Part shown: one piece after another, positions 8,359-17,644 of the stretch
How positions within the stretch are numbered: the first letter of the stretch is position 1
Layout: each line of letters begins with the position of its first letter
Assembly: GCA_029862065.1 (NCBI GenBank)
Contig: JAOTYB010000004.1
Location: 1-39,543, forward strand
Reading direction: 5' to 3'
DNA from: Acidimicrobiia bacterium
Lineage (GTDB): Bacteria > Actinomycetota > Acidimicrobiia > Spongiisociales > SHLN01
Length of the DNA stretch: 39,543 nt
Program-made: the position numbers and the translations under genes
Notes under the pieces: model-generated
Databases searched by the model: none
The model's input: only the letters and a program-made list of their open reading frames with translations
What the model was told of the DNA's origin: nothing

Positions 8359-11100
8359 ATGACTGAACGCGACAGTGCTCTCCGAGCCGACATCCGCCGG
8401 CTGGGTACCAGCCTTGGTGAGACCCTGGTCAGACAGGTCGGGCCCGAGTTGCTGGCGTTGGTCGAAGAAGTGCGGGCCGCCACCAAGCTGTTGCGGAGCG
8501 GCGAGGACGCCGACGCCTCCCGGCTCGAAGCGCTGTTGGCCGGTCTCGACATGGACACGACCATCAACCTGGTGCGGGCCTTCAGCTCCTATTTCTTCTT
8601 GGCGAATGTTGCCGAGCAAACCCATCGGGTGAGCGACCCGGCCTCCGGTGCCCAGGCGCAACTGCTCGACGAGCCGCTGGCGGGAGTGGTCGATCGGATT
8701 CTCGAAGCCGAAGTTGACGAGGAGGTGCTGGCCGACGTGCTTGAGCGCCTCGAGCTGCGGCCGGTATTCACCGCCCACCCGACCGAGGCCGCCCGCCGGT
8801 CTCTGCTCACCAAAGGAGCGGACATCTCCGACCTGTTGACCGAGCGGAGCGACCCGCGGGTCTCTCCCTCCCAGCGGCGCCGCATCGACCGCCGCACCAG
8901 CGAACTGATCGACCTCATGTGGCAGACCGACGAGCTCCGTCACGATCGCCCGAGTCCAATCGACGAGGCTCGCTCGGCCATCTACTACTTCGACGATGTG
9001 TTCGAAGAAACGGCCGGTCCGCTGTCGGACCTCATCGACGAGCAGTTCGCTCGCCTCGGTCCCGGCCTGGCACCCGATTCGTTCCCGATTCGCTTCGGGA
9101 CCTGGGTGGGGGGTGACCGCGACGGCAATCCCAATGTCACCCGCGAGGTCACGGCTGAGGTGCTGGCCATCCAGCACGAGCACGGGCTCCGCAACCTCAT
9201 CAAGGCGGTGGAGGAGTTGGCCGCCGAGTTGAGTGTGTCTGCCCGGTTGGTCGAGCCCGATGCGGCCCTCGCCGCCTCGCTGCTGGCCGATCAGGAAGCG
9301 CTTCCCCACGTGTTCGCTCGGTTCGGAGAGCTCAATGCCTGGGAGGCCTACCGCCTCAAGCTGGCGTTCGTCCATCAGCGGCTTCACAACACCCGGGCTC
9401 GTTTCGAGCGGGGGACCGACCACGTTCCCGGCGTCGACTACCTCAGTGCCGGGCAACTGCTCGACGACCTGCGCCTCCTCCATGGCTCGTTGACCGGCGG
9501 GCGCGGCCGGCTCATCGCCGAAGGCTCGCTCACCCGGCTGATGCGCCGGGTGGACGGGTTCGGGTTCCACCTGGCCGTCATGGACATTCGGGAGGACGCC
9601 GGCCGCGTCCACGAAGCCGTCGCCGCCCTGTATGAACAAGTGGACGGCTCGGGGGAGTCCTATCTCATGATGGATCGGGCGGGCCGAGCCAAAGTGTTGG
9701 CCGATGAGTTGGAGAGCAAACGCCCGCTGGCCTCGCCAACCACCTCGCTGAGCGGGGAGGCGGCGATCACCATGGGAGCGTTCCATGCGGTCCGCGATGC
9801 CCTCGACACCTACGGCTCCGATGTCATCGAGAGCTTCATCCTGTCCATGACTGTTTCCGCCGACGACGTGCTGGCTGCCGCCGTTGCCGCCCGCGAAGCC
9901 GGCCTGATCGACGTGGCGGGAGGGGTGGCCCGCATCGGATTTGTGCCCCTCTTCGAGACGATCGGCGAGATCCGGGGAGGGGCCGACAGCCTCGACCTCC
10001 TGCTGTCGGCGCCCGCCTACCGGCGGATCGTTGCGCTGCGGGGCGACATTCAGGAAGTGATGCTCGGTTACTCCGACTCCAACAAGCACGGCGGGATCAC
10101 CACTTCGCAATGGGAGCTGTATCAGGCCACCCGGATGATCCGTCAGGTGGCGGCCCGTCACGGTGTCCGCTTGCGCTTCTTTCACGGCCGGGGCGGCACT
10201 GTCGGCCGGGGTGGCGGCCCCACCGGTGACGCCATCATGGCCCAGGCTTTCGGGACGGTGGACGCCACCCTCAAGCTCACCGAGCAGGGCGAAGTCATCT
10301 CCGACAAATACGGCCTCCCCGATCTGGCCTTCCGGAACCTCGAAGTCGCCCTCTCGGCGGTCTTGGAGGCCTCGGTGCTGCACCGGCACTCCCGGTCCGA
10401 CGAGGAGACGCTGGCCCGGTGGTTCAACGCAATGGATTCCATCTCCGATGCGGCGTTCACCGCCTACCGATCTCTCATCGACGATCCCGACCTGGTTCCC
10501 TACTTCCTCAGCTCAACTCCGGTCGAAGAGCTCGGCGCCATGAACATCGGCTCGCGCCCGGCCCGCCGTCCTGGGACCGGTTCGGGTCTCGACGGGCTGC
10601 GAGCCATCCCCTGGGTGTTCGGCTGGACCCAGAGCCGCCAGGTAGTACCCGGCTGGTTCGGAGTGGGCACGGGCCTGGCGGCGGCCCGAGCCGCCGGCCT
10701 CGACGATCTGATTGACGAGATGTACGAACGCTGGTCGTTCTTCCGGGCGTTCATCTCCAACGTCGAAATGACGCTCACCAAGACCGACATGCCCGTAGCC
10801 GCCCGCTACGTCGACCGGCTGGTCGATCCCGCCCATCGGCACTTGTTCGACGACATCCGGGCCGAGTTTGAGCTCACGGTGGCCCAGGTACTGACAGTCA
10901 CCGGCGAGGACGACCTGCTCGATCGCAACCCAACCCTGGCCAGAACGCTGGCGGTCCGCGACGTGTACATCGACCCCATGAGCCTGGTCCAGGTCGAGCT
11001 GCTCGCCAAAGCCCGGGCGGGGGGCGCCGACGACAAACTCCGCCGGGCCCTGCTTTCGACGGTCAACGGTATCGCCGCAGGTCTGCGCAACACGGGGTAA
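8359..11100 (+). CDS. ppc: Phosphoenolpyruvate carboxylase
   Basis: 913 aa. FTAHPTEA, GGDRDGNPNVT, LGYSDSNKHGG and FHGRGGTVGRGGGPT motifs; C-terminal RNTG. Confidence 0.98.
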   Translation: MTERDSALRADIRRLGTSLGETLVRQVGPELLALVEEVRAATKLLRSGEDADASRLEALLAGLDMDTTINLVRAFSSYFFLANVAEQTHRVSDPASGAQAQLLDEPLAGVVDRILEAEVDEEVLADVLERLELRPVFTAHPTEAARRSLLTKGADISDLLTERSDPRVSPSQRRRIDRRTSELIDLMWQTDELRHDRPSPIDEARSAIYYFDDVFEETAGPLSDLIDEQFARLGPGLAPDSFPIRFGTWVGGDRDGNPNVTREVTAEVLAIQHEHGLRNLIKAVEELAAELSVSARLVEPDAALAASLLADQEALPHVFARFGELNAWEAYRLKLAFVHQRLHNTRARFERGTDHVPGVDYLSAGQLLDDLRLLHGSLTGGRGRLIAEGSLTRLMRRVDGFGFHLAVMDIREDAGRVHEAVAALYEQVDGSGESYLMMDRAGRAKVLADELESKRPLASPTTSLSGEAAITMGAFHAVRDALDTYGSDVIESFILSMTVSADDVLAAAVAAREAGLIDVAGGVARIGFVPLFETIGEIRGGADSLDLLLSAPAYRRIVALRGDIQEVMLGYSDSNKHGGITTSQWELYQATRMIRQVAARHGVRLRFFHGRGGTVGRGGGPTGDAIMAQAFGTVDATLKLTEQGEVISDKYGLPDLAFRNLEVALSAVLEASVLHRHSRSDEETLARWFNAMDSISDAAFTAYRSLIDDPDLVPYFLSSTPVEELGAMNIGSRPARRPGTGSGLDGLRAIPWVFGWTQSRQVVPGWFGVGTGLAAARAAGLDDLIDEMYERWSFFRAFISNVEMTLTKTDMPVAARYVDRLVDPAHRHLFDDIRAEFELTVAQVLTVTGEDDLLDRNPTLARTLAVRDVYIDPMSLVQVELLAKARAGGADDKLRRALLSTVNGIAAGLRNTG

Positions 11101-11109
11101 GGGCAGCAC

Positions 11110-11165
11110 GCAGGACGCTTTGCGCAGGACGCAATAAGCAGTAAGCAGTAGGCAGTAAGCAATAT
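11110..11165. repeat. Left heptamer array (8 units, inverted relative to the right array)
   Basis: GCAGGAC|GCTTTGC|GCAGGAC|GCAATAA|GCAGTAA|GCAGTAG|GCAGTAA|GCAATAT, perfect 7-nt register. Confidence 0.9.
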
Positions 11166-11208
11166 CTGGGTCACGGGTCTTCTGTTGGCGGACCCGCAGT
11201 GGACGTCA

Positions 11209-11559
11209 GTGCGGCACCACAAGAGGTATGAGGTCTGGCGACTGGCACATCAACTAGTGATTGATGTCTATCGACTGACAGACGGTCTTCCAGCAGCAGA
11301 GCGTTATGGGTTGGCCACACAGATGAATCGAGCCGCAGTGTCAATATCCTCGAATGTGGCAGAAGGCCCGGGCCGAGGGAGTGACGCCGACTTCTGTCGA
11401 TTCCTCCTAATGGCCAATGGCTCGGCCAACGAGCTGGAGAGCCAGCTACTCATAACGCGGGAGTTGAGATTGGCCGACGGTGAAGCGGCTGCGAGACTCC
11501 TCGGGCAGGTCGACCAGGTCCGACGACACCTCATCAAGCTCATCAAGGCCGCCAGTTAA
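11209..11559 (+). CDS. Four-helix-bundle protein, S23 / 23S rRNA intervening-sequence protein family
   Basis: [82 protein letters not shown] matches the family layout. Start could be GTG 11209 or TTG 11185. Confidence 0.9.
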   Translation: MRHHKRYEVWRLAHQLVIDVYRLTDGLPAAERYGLATQMNRAAVSISSNVAEGPGRGSDADFCRFLLMANGSANELESQLLITRELRLADGEAAARLLGQVDQVRRHLIKLIKAAS

Positions 11560-11730
<171 letters not shown>

Positions 11731-11751
11731 GCCCCCTATCTACCACGCACC

Positions 11752-11767
11752 GCAGGATGTATCCTGC
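11752..11767. repeat. Mini-palindrome GCAGGAT-GT-ATCCTGC made of one inverted and one direct heptamer variant
   Basis: 7-bp perfect arms; ATCCTGC fits the array consensus NT(A/C)(C/T)TGC. Confidence 0.6.
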
Positions 11768-11771
11768 AGAT

Positions 11772-11957
11772 ATGGAGCCGGAACAAACCATCACGTGCGT
11801 TGACTGTGGAGGGGTTGCCCACCTGCTGACTCAACGTCCCGCCGATGACCCGTTCCTTCCTGGTGACATGGCCGCCTACACCTGCGAGGACTGCAACCAC
11901 CGGCTGGACATCGTGCTCGATGAGGACGAAGAAGTCGGCCAGTTTGCCGGTCAGTAA
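11772..11957 (+). CDS. Small zinc-ribbon-like hypothetical protein
   Basis: CVDCGG...CEDCNH double CxxC pattern. ATG at 11772 (or 11757, inside the mini-palindrome). Confidence 0.65.
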   Translation: MEPEQTITCVDCGGVAHLLTQRPADDPFLPGDMAAYTCEDCNHRLDIVLDEDEEVGQFAGQ

Positions 11958-11962
11958 ACGCA

Positions 11963-12589
11963 GTGGGCTTCCGTGATCGCGCCGATGCGGGTCGACAGCT
12001 CGGCGCCGCCCTCACTCGCTTCCGAGAACTAAACCCGCTCGTGATCGGGCTCCCTCGCGGAGGGGTGGTGGTGGCAGCCGGAGTCGCCTCAGCTCTCGAG
12101 GCCGACCTCGACATCCTGGTGGTTCGCAAACTGGGGGCGCCCGGCCAACCCGAGCTGGGACTGGGGGCCATTGCCGAAGGTGGCGTCTTGCTGCTCAACA
12201 AGCCACTCATGCGGCAGGTGCGGATCACAAAGGAACAGTTGCAGTCCACCATCGACTCCGAGAACGACGAGCTCAAGCGTCGGCTGGAGACCTATCGGGG
12301 CGATCGGGAACCCATCGAAGTCACCAACCGCCTGGTGATCCTGGTAGATGACGGATTGGCCACCGGCGGTTCGGTTCGAGCGGCCGCCGGTGCCCTTCAG
12401 CATCTCGGGGCATCCCAGCCGGTGCTGGCCGTTCCGGTCGGGTCCCCCGAAACGGTTAGGGAGCTAACACCCATGTTCAGTGAGGTGGTGTGCCTTGAAT
12501 CCCCGGCTCAGTTCTTCTCGATTGGCCAGTTCTATGACGACTTCAGCCAGACCACCGACGAGGAAGTCGTCGAGCTTCTGACCGACTGA
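11963..12589 (+). CDS. Phosphoribosyltransferase family protein
   Basis: PRPP-binding-like motif VILVDDGLATGGSV; VIGLPRGGVVVA. GTG start. Confidence 0.9.
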   Translation: MGFRDRADAGRQLGAALTRFRELNPLVIGLPRGGVVVAAGVASALEADLDILVVRKLGAPGQPELGLGAIAEGGVLLLNKPLMRQVRITKEQLQSTIDSENDELKRRLETYRGDREPIEVTNRLVILVDDGLATGGSVRAAAGALQHLGASQPVLAVPVGSPETVRELTPMFSEVVCLESPAQFFSIGQFYDDFSQTTDEEVVELLTD

Positions 12590-12665
12590 CCCTTTCGGAC
12601 CGACTCGAGGACCGGTACGATCATTCATTCCGCCACCGCGGCGGTTGATTCGAAAGGTTTGGGCC

Positions 12666-13652
12666 ATGACCACATTTGTCGAGACCGTGCAGCGCCGGTG
12701 GCTGGCGCTTCCCGGAATCGTGCTGGTGGCCATCGGCGCCGGCCTCTGGGGGACCGACGCCTTGTTTCGGCGGGGGCTGGCCCTCGAATTGCCATCGGCA
12801 ACGGTGGTGTTCTGGGAGCACCTCATCCTGGTGGCCATCACCTTCCCACTGGTGCTCGCCTTTCTCCGTTCCCGGCCGCGGCTGACCGGCCGCGACATCC
12901 TGTCGTTGCTGCTCATCGGGGTGGGTGCTTCGGCGCTGGCCACGATGCTGTTCACCGAGGCTTTCACCTACGGCAATCCGACCACTCCACTGCTCCTCCA
13001 GAAGCTGCAGCCGGTCATCGCCATCCTGGGTGCCTACGTGCTGCTCAAGGAGCGGCTGCTTCCCCGGTACGGCGTCTATTTCGTGCTGGCGTTTGGCAGC
13101 GCCTGGCTCATCTCGTTTGGCGATCCAACCAACGTCAGTGTCAACGAGCTGGCGCCGGCCCTGTTGGCGATCGGGGCGGCGGTGTTGTGGGGGATGGGCA
13201 CCGTCCTTGGCCGGCACATGACCTCCAAGATTCCTGCCAACCAGTTGACGGCACTCCGGTTCGCCATCGGGCTGCCAGCCAGTGCGATCATCGTCGGCTT
13301 CCGGGGCGAGACCAATATTGCAGCCGGCATCGGACTCGGAGATTTCCGGACCCTGGTGCTGCTCTCACTCATTCCCGGCCTGGCCGCCATCGCCATTTAC
13401 TACCGGGGCCTCAAAGGAACGCCTGCCTCGGCGGCCACTCTGGCCGAGTTGACCTTCCCCTTGACGGCCATCCTCATCGGATGGGCCAGGTTCGACACCG
13501 TGCCGACCAACACCCAGTGGGTGGGGATCGCCGTGCTGGCTGCCACCATTGTGGTGATGAGCCGGGCAGCCAATCGGACGCCGGAAGCCATCGGCGTGAA
13601 GGCTCCGGCCGTGGGGCTGCCGCGGTCGCCGGTTCCCGAGCGGGCTGCTTAG
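12666..13652 (+). CDS. DMT superfamily transporter (EamA-like)
   Basis: About 10 hydrophobic segments; duplicated EamA-type layout (GAGLWGTDALF...; GAAVLWGMGTVLGRH...). Confidence 0.88.
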   Translation: MTTFVETVQRRWLALPGIVLVAIGAGLWGTDALFRRGLALELPSATVVFWEHLILVAITFPLVLAFLRSRPRLTGRDILSLLLIGVGASALATMLFTEAFTYGNPTTPLLLQKLQPVIAILGAYVLLKERLLPRYGVYFVLAFGSAWLISFGDPTNVSVNELAPALLAIGAAVLWGMGTVLGRHMTSKIPANQLTALRFAIGLPASAIIVGFRGETNIAAGIGLGDFRTLVLLSLIPGLAAIAIYYRGLKGTPASAATLAELTFPLTAILIGWARFDTVPTNTQWVGIAVLAATIVVMSRAANRTPEAIGVKAPAVGLPRSPVPERAA

Positions 13653-14200
13653 CCGGCGGCTCGGGCCTCGGCCACCAGCGAATCCAATAGACGCTGGATC
13701 TGCGTGCGATAGCGCTCGTCGGTAAAGGTGAGATCCTCGTCAAAATGCTTGGAGGCATGGCTGATCAACACGTTCGGTCGAGTTACGACCCGCATGTCGT
13801 TGTGCATGAGGATTTGGCGCAAATGCTGTTGGGCATAGGCAGTGCCGAGGCGTCCGCCGGCTCCCATGATGGCCGCCGGCTTGGCGTCCAGTGGAGACTC
13901 GGGGCCCCGGGATGCCCAGTCGATGGCGTTCTTCAGCACGCCGGGCACCGACCAGTTGTACTCAGGCGTAGCAAAGAGGATGGCGTCGGCCTGCCGTAGG
14001 TGGGCCCGCATCGCTTCGACCGGCTCGGGAAAGCCAACGGCTTCCTCAACGTCATGGTTGAACAGCGGCACGTCCGCATACTCGACGATCTCCAGTTTGG
14101 TGTCGTCGGGCAGCACCGCCTGGGCGGCTCGCAGCAGGGCCGTGTTGTACGAGCCCCGCCGCAAGCTACCGGAAACGCCGGCGATGTTGATCGTGCTCAC
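13649..14200 (-). CDS. NADPH-dependent FMN reductase family protein
   Basis: GVSGSLRRGSYNTALLRAA, ATPEYNWSVPGVLKNAIDWASR, GAGGRLGTAYAQQHLR. Confidence 0.93.
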   Translation of the reverse strand: MSTINIAGVSGSLRRGSYNTALLRAAQAVLPDDTKLEIVEYADVPLFNHDVEEAVGFPEPVEAMRAHLRQADAILFATPEYNWSVPGVLKNAIDWASRGPESPLDAKPAAIMGAGGRLGTAYAQQHLRQILMHNDMRVVTRPNVLISHASKHFDEDLTFTDERYRTQIQRLLDSLVAEARAAG

Positions 14201-14773
14201 TTAGCCCTCTTGAGCTATGAGCTGGGCCTCGATTTCGAGCTTGAAGGTCTCGGAAACCAGCAGGCCGCCACCGTCGAGGGGGACGTTCCAGCTGAGGCCA
14301 AAGTCATGGCGCTTGAGCTCACCGGATGCCGAGAAGGCCACTTTGGCGTTGCCCCACGGGTCGGCGATGACTCCCAAGAATTCGAGGTCGAGGGTGATCG
14401 GCTGGGTGTTGCCGATAATCGTCAGGTCACCGGTGAGGGACCAGGCATCGCCCTTGGGCTCGATGCTGGTGCTCTTGAAGGTGAGGTTCGGATGGTTCTC
14501 GACATCGAGAAAGTCCCCCGACTTCAGGTGGCCGTCGCGATCATCAGTTCCGGTGGTAATGGAATCGGCCTTGATGGTGAGCTCAACGGTCGAGGCCGTG
14601 ATGTCCTCAGCCATGGTCACGGTGCCCTCGAACTCGTTGAAGTGGCCGCGAACCTTGGTCACCATCAAGTGGCGGGCGACGGCTTCGATCTTGCTGTGGG
14701 TGGGGTCAAAGGCATAGGTGCCCGTAGCGGGAACGGCTCGGCCGTCAACTTCACGAGAGGCGGTGGTCGTCAC
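14201..14773 (-). CDS. YceI family protein
   Basis: GTYAFDPTHSKIEAVARHLMVTKVRGHFNEFEGTV and typical YceI C-terminus. Confidence 0.93.
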   Translation of the reverse strand: MTTTASREVDGRAVPATGTYAFDPTHSKIEAVARHLMVTKVRGHFNEFEGTVTMAEDITASTVELTIKADSITTGTDDRDGHLKSGDFLDVENHPNLTFKSTSIEPKGDAWSLTGDLTIIGNTQPITLDLEFLGVIADPWGNAKVAFSASGELKRHDFGLSWNVPLDGGGLLVSETFKLEIEAQLIAQEG

Positions 14774-14840
14774 AGTATTACTCCTAGGAAAGAAAGGGTG
14801 TCGAGGGGGAAACTGTGCCGGCGGGCTGTCTATTCCCCGA

Positions 14841-15764
14841 TCAGGTGCCGGGCTTGACCACCCGTTGGCCTGCCAGGGAGCCGATGAGCTCGACGATTAG
14901 CTCGGCCGTCTGGTTCTGGTCGTCGAGGATCGGGTTCACTTCGGTGAATTCGGCCGAGGTGATGATGTCGGCCTCAGCCAGCAGCTCCATCATCAAGTGG
15001 CTCTCGCGATAGGTGAACCCTCCGACCACCGGGGTTCCGGTGCCGGGGGCATGGCGGGGGTCAATGGCATCGGCATCGAACGACAGGTGGATGTGGTCGA
15101 CTCCATCGGCGGTGAGGACGGCGAATGACTCCTCGAGGATTGAAGGGATCCCCCGCATGTCGACGTCGTGCATCGTGAAGAAGGTGATGGCCGAGGCCCG
15201 CAGGCGGTCGGCCTCCAGGCGGTCGACGCTGTGCAGCCCGATGATGACCGTGTGATCCTCAAGCGCTTTGGGAGCAACCCCGCCCACTTGCACGAGGCTG
15301 TCCGGCCCTTCTCCGAGGATGGCGGCCACCGGCATGCCGTGGATGTTGCCGCTCGGGCTGGTCTCGGGCGTGTTGTAGTCGGCGTGGGCGTCGATCCACA
15401 ACAGCCCGTGGCGCGGCTCGACGGCCGCCACGCCGCCCATCGTGCCGACCGCAATCGAATGGTCGCCACCGATGACGAGCGGGAAGTGCCCGGCCCGGAC
15501 CGCCGCTTCGGTGACTTCAGCCAATGCGGCCGACGCTTCGACCACCGGGGCCAGGTAGCGGGCCGATGGGTCGCCCTCGTCGACGGTGGTCATGGGGGCA
15601 CATTCGATGTTTCCCCGGTCGATCACCGTGAACCCGAGTGACTCGAGACGGGGGATGACGCCGGCCACCCGCACCGCACTCGGCCCCATGTCCACCCCGC
15701 GGTGGATCTGACCGAGATCCTGGGGAGCTCCGATCAGTTCGATGGTTGGTTTGGAGGCGAGCAC
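14841..15764 (-). CDS. rocF: Arginase
   Basis: GGDHSIAVGT, WIDAHADYNTPETSPSGNIHGMP, SFDADAIDPRHAPGTGTPV metal-binding motifs. Confidence 0.93.
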   Translation of the reverse strand: MLASKPTIELIGAPQDLGQIHRGVDMGPSAVRVAGVIPRLESLGFTVIDRGNIECAPMTTVDEGDPSARYLAPVVEASAALAEVTEAAVRAGHFPLVIGGDHSIAVGTMGGVAAVEPRHGLLWIDAHADYNTPETSPSGNIHGMPVAAILGEGPDSLVQVGGVAPKALEDHTVIIGLHSVDRLEADRLRASAITFFTMHDVDMRGIPSILEESFAVLTADGVDHIHLSFDADAIDPRHAPGTGTPVVGGFTYRESHLMMELLAEADIITSAEFTEVNPILDDQNQTAELIVELIGSLAGQRVVKPGT

Positions 15765-15809
15765 CGACGCAGGCTACCGGTATATGGCGGGCCCGCGTAG
15801 GGTGTCGCC

Positions 15810-16439
15810 ATGAAACGACTCACCCTGCTTATTGCCATTGTTCTGATCGCTACCGCCTGTGGATCCGATTCTGATTCGTCAGATACCACGGTCGCCGATT
15901 CCACTACCACTACGACCGTCGCCACGACCACGACCGAAGATGCCGACGCTGGCGATACGACCACGACCACCGGCGCCGCCACCGCCCAGTTCGTCATCAG
16001 CCGAGTTGTGTTCGGCGATGATGGATATGTCTCGGTGACCAATGTCGGAGGCGAATCCGGCAATCTCGAGGGGTGGCAGCTGTGTCAGCGCCCGGCTTAC
16101 TTCGGCATCGGGTCGGTTGAGGTAGCGGCCGGAGAGACCGTTCACTTCACCACCGGCGACCCCGGCGGCAACCTGTCCGGACAGGTCATAGATTCCGGCG
16201 GTCGTTTCAGCACGCTGAACGCCGACAACGGAGAGATTGGCCTGTACATCGACAGCTCGTTTGGAAGCGCGGCTTCTATCCGCAGCTATGTCGAGTGGGG
16301 TTCGGCGGGTCACGGTCGCAGCTCGGTGGCCGTCGAAGCCGGAATCTGGGATGGCGGGTTCGTAGCGGCCGGGGGAGCTCCCGGCATTGCTGCCACCGTC
16401 CTTGCGCCCTCATCTGTCGGTGACTGGGCGACCAGCTAG
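15810..16439 (+). CDS. Secreted lipoprotein with Thr-rich linker and lamin-tail-like domain
   Basis: Lipobox-like LIATAC, TTTTTVATTTTEDADAGDTTTTTG linker, then VISRVVFGDDGYVSVTNVGGESGNLEGWQLCQ. Confidence 0.75.
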   Translation: MKRLTLLIAIVLIATACGSDSDSSDTTVADSTTTTTVATTTTEDADAGDTTTTTGAATAQFVISRVVFGDDGYVSVTNVGGESGNLEGWQLCQRPAYFGIGSVEVAAGETVHFTTGDPGGNLSGQVIDSGGRFSTLNADNGEIGLYIDSSFGSAASIRSYVEWGSAGHGRSSVAVEAGIWDGGFVAAGGAPGIAATVLAPSSVGDWATS

Positions 16440-17608
16440 GGCTTGACCGGACGGTGGCCGACCGCCCTGGCCGGCTCCTTCTTGACCGCGGCGGCCGTCC
16501 TCCACCCGAACCGCTTGTAGCGTGGACCGTGTTCGATGGTGTCGGTGACGAGCTCACCGATGACGGGGGCGAACTTGAAGCCGTGGCCACTTCCACCGGT
16601 GGCGACCACCAGGCTTTTGAGCCGGGGATGGCGGTCGATGAGGAAGTCGCCATCGGTGGTATCGGTATACAGGCACAGCCGGGTGTCGACGATCGGCGCC
16701 TCCGCCACCGCCGGAAGCCACTCGGTGAGGAACCCCCGGAAGTGGGCTTCCCAATCTTCGGCGATCTGACGGTCCTCGTCGGGCCCGATGATCCTCCCGG
16801 CCCCGTGGTTGGCGACCTTGAGGACGCCGGTCGCACTGCTCGGAAAGCCGTACCAGCCGGTGTTGGCAATATCGGCCGCCCACGGCAGGAAGTGGGGCGG
16901 GCGGAATCGCTCGGGCTCCCCGGGCAGGAAGTGGACGATCGGATGGCCGGTGGTAACGATCAGCTCGTCGAGATCGGGTACCAGGCCGGCGGTCCAGGCC
17001 CCGGCGGCCACCACCGTTAGGTCTGACAGGAGCCGTTGGCCGTCCTCGGTGACCACCCCTTCCACTCGGGACCGGCGGGTCATCAAGTCGGTGACCTTCG
17101 TTTCGACCAGCCGCACCCCCACCCCGGCCGCATCGGCAAGCAGGCGCGCCACCACCGCCCCGCTCTCGGCCCAGCCGGCCCGGCCGTTTACGTAGCCCTC
17201 GACTCCGGCCGGCAGGGACCACTGCGGATAGCGCTCGCCGACGGTTGAGGCCATTACCTGCTCCACCGGGAATCCCCGGCTTTCCAGAGCGGTGAAGCTG
17301 GCATGTTCGTAGCTGCCGGGGCTCATGGCGGCTCCCGAGAGGATGAGAAAGCCGGTCTGGTGATACAGGTCGCTGCCCCAGGCTTCGTTCCACGCCTGCC
17401 AGTGAGGGAAAGCCTCCTCCATGAGATCGATGTAGAGGGAGTCGGTGCCGTAGTCGGCCCGGATGATCTTGCTGATGTCGGTGGAGGCGGCCAACGGATG
17501 GGGGAGCGGGCCGGGGTCGACGAGGGTGACCTCCCATCCCTGATCGACCAGGGCAATCGCCGAGGCAACTCCGAAGACTCCCGCTCCCACGACGGTGGCT
17601 GACTTCAT
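16436..17608 (-). CDS. FAD-dependent oxidoreductase (DAO / monomeric sarcosine oxidase-like)
   Basis: N-terminal Rossmann VVGAGVFGVASAIALVDQGWEVTLVD; GGSGHGFKFAPVIGELVTD near the C-terminus. Confidence 0.88.
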   Translation of the reverse strand: MKSATVVGAGVFGVASAIALVDQGWEVTLVDPGPLPHPLAASTDISKIIRADYGTDSLYIDLMEEAFPHWQAWNEAWGSDLYHQTGFLILSGAAMSPGSYEHASFTALESRGFPVEQVMASTVGERYPQWSLPAGVEGYVNGRAGWAESGAVVARLLADAAGVGVRLVETKVTDLMTRRSRVEGVVTEDGQRLLSDLTVVAAGAWTAGLVPDLDELIVTTGHPIVHFLPGEPERFRPPHFLPWAADIANTGWYGFPSSATGVLKVANHGAGRIIGPDEDRQIAEDWEAHFRGFLTEWLPAVAEAPIVDTRLCLYTDTTDGDFLIDRHPRLKSLVVATGGSGHGFKFAPVIGELVTDTIEHGPRYKRFGWRTAAAVKKEPARAVGHRPVKP

Positions 17609-17644
17609 GTTCGGAGCCTACGCAGGAACGGGTAGCGTCAACTC

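Noticed and set aside
7633-10389. 918-aa minus-strand ORF
   Set aside because: Antisense to the well-supported Na/Ca antiporter and ppc genes; composition is typical of a high-GC shadow ORF.
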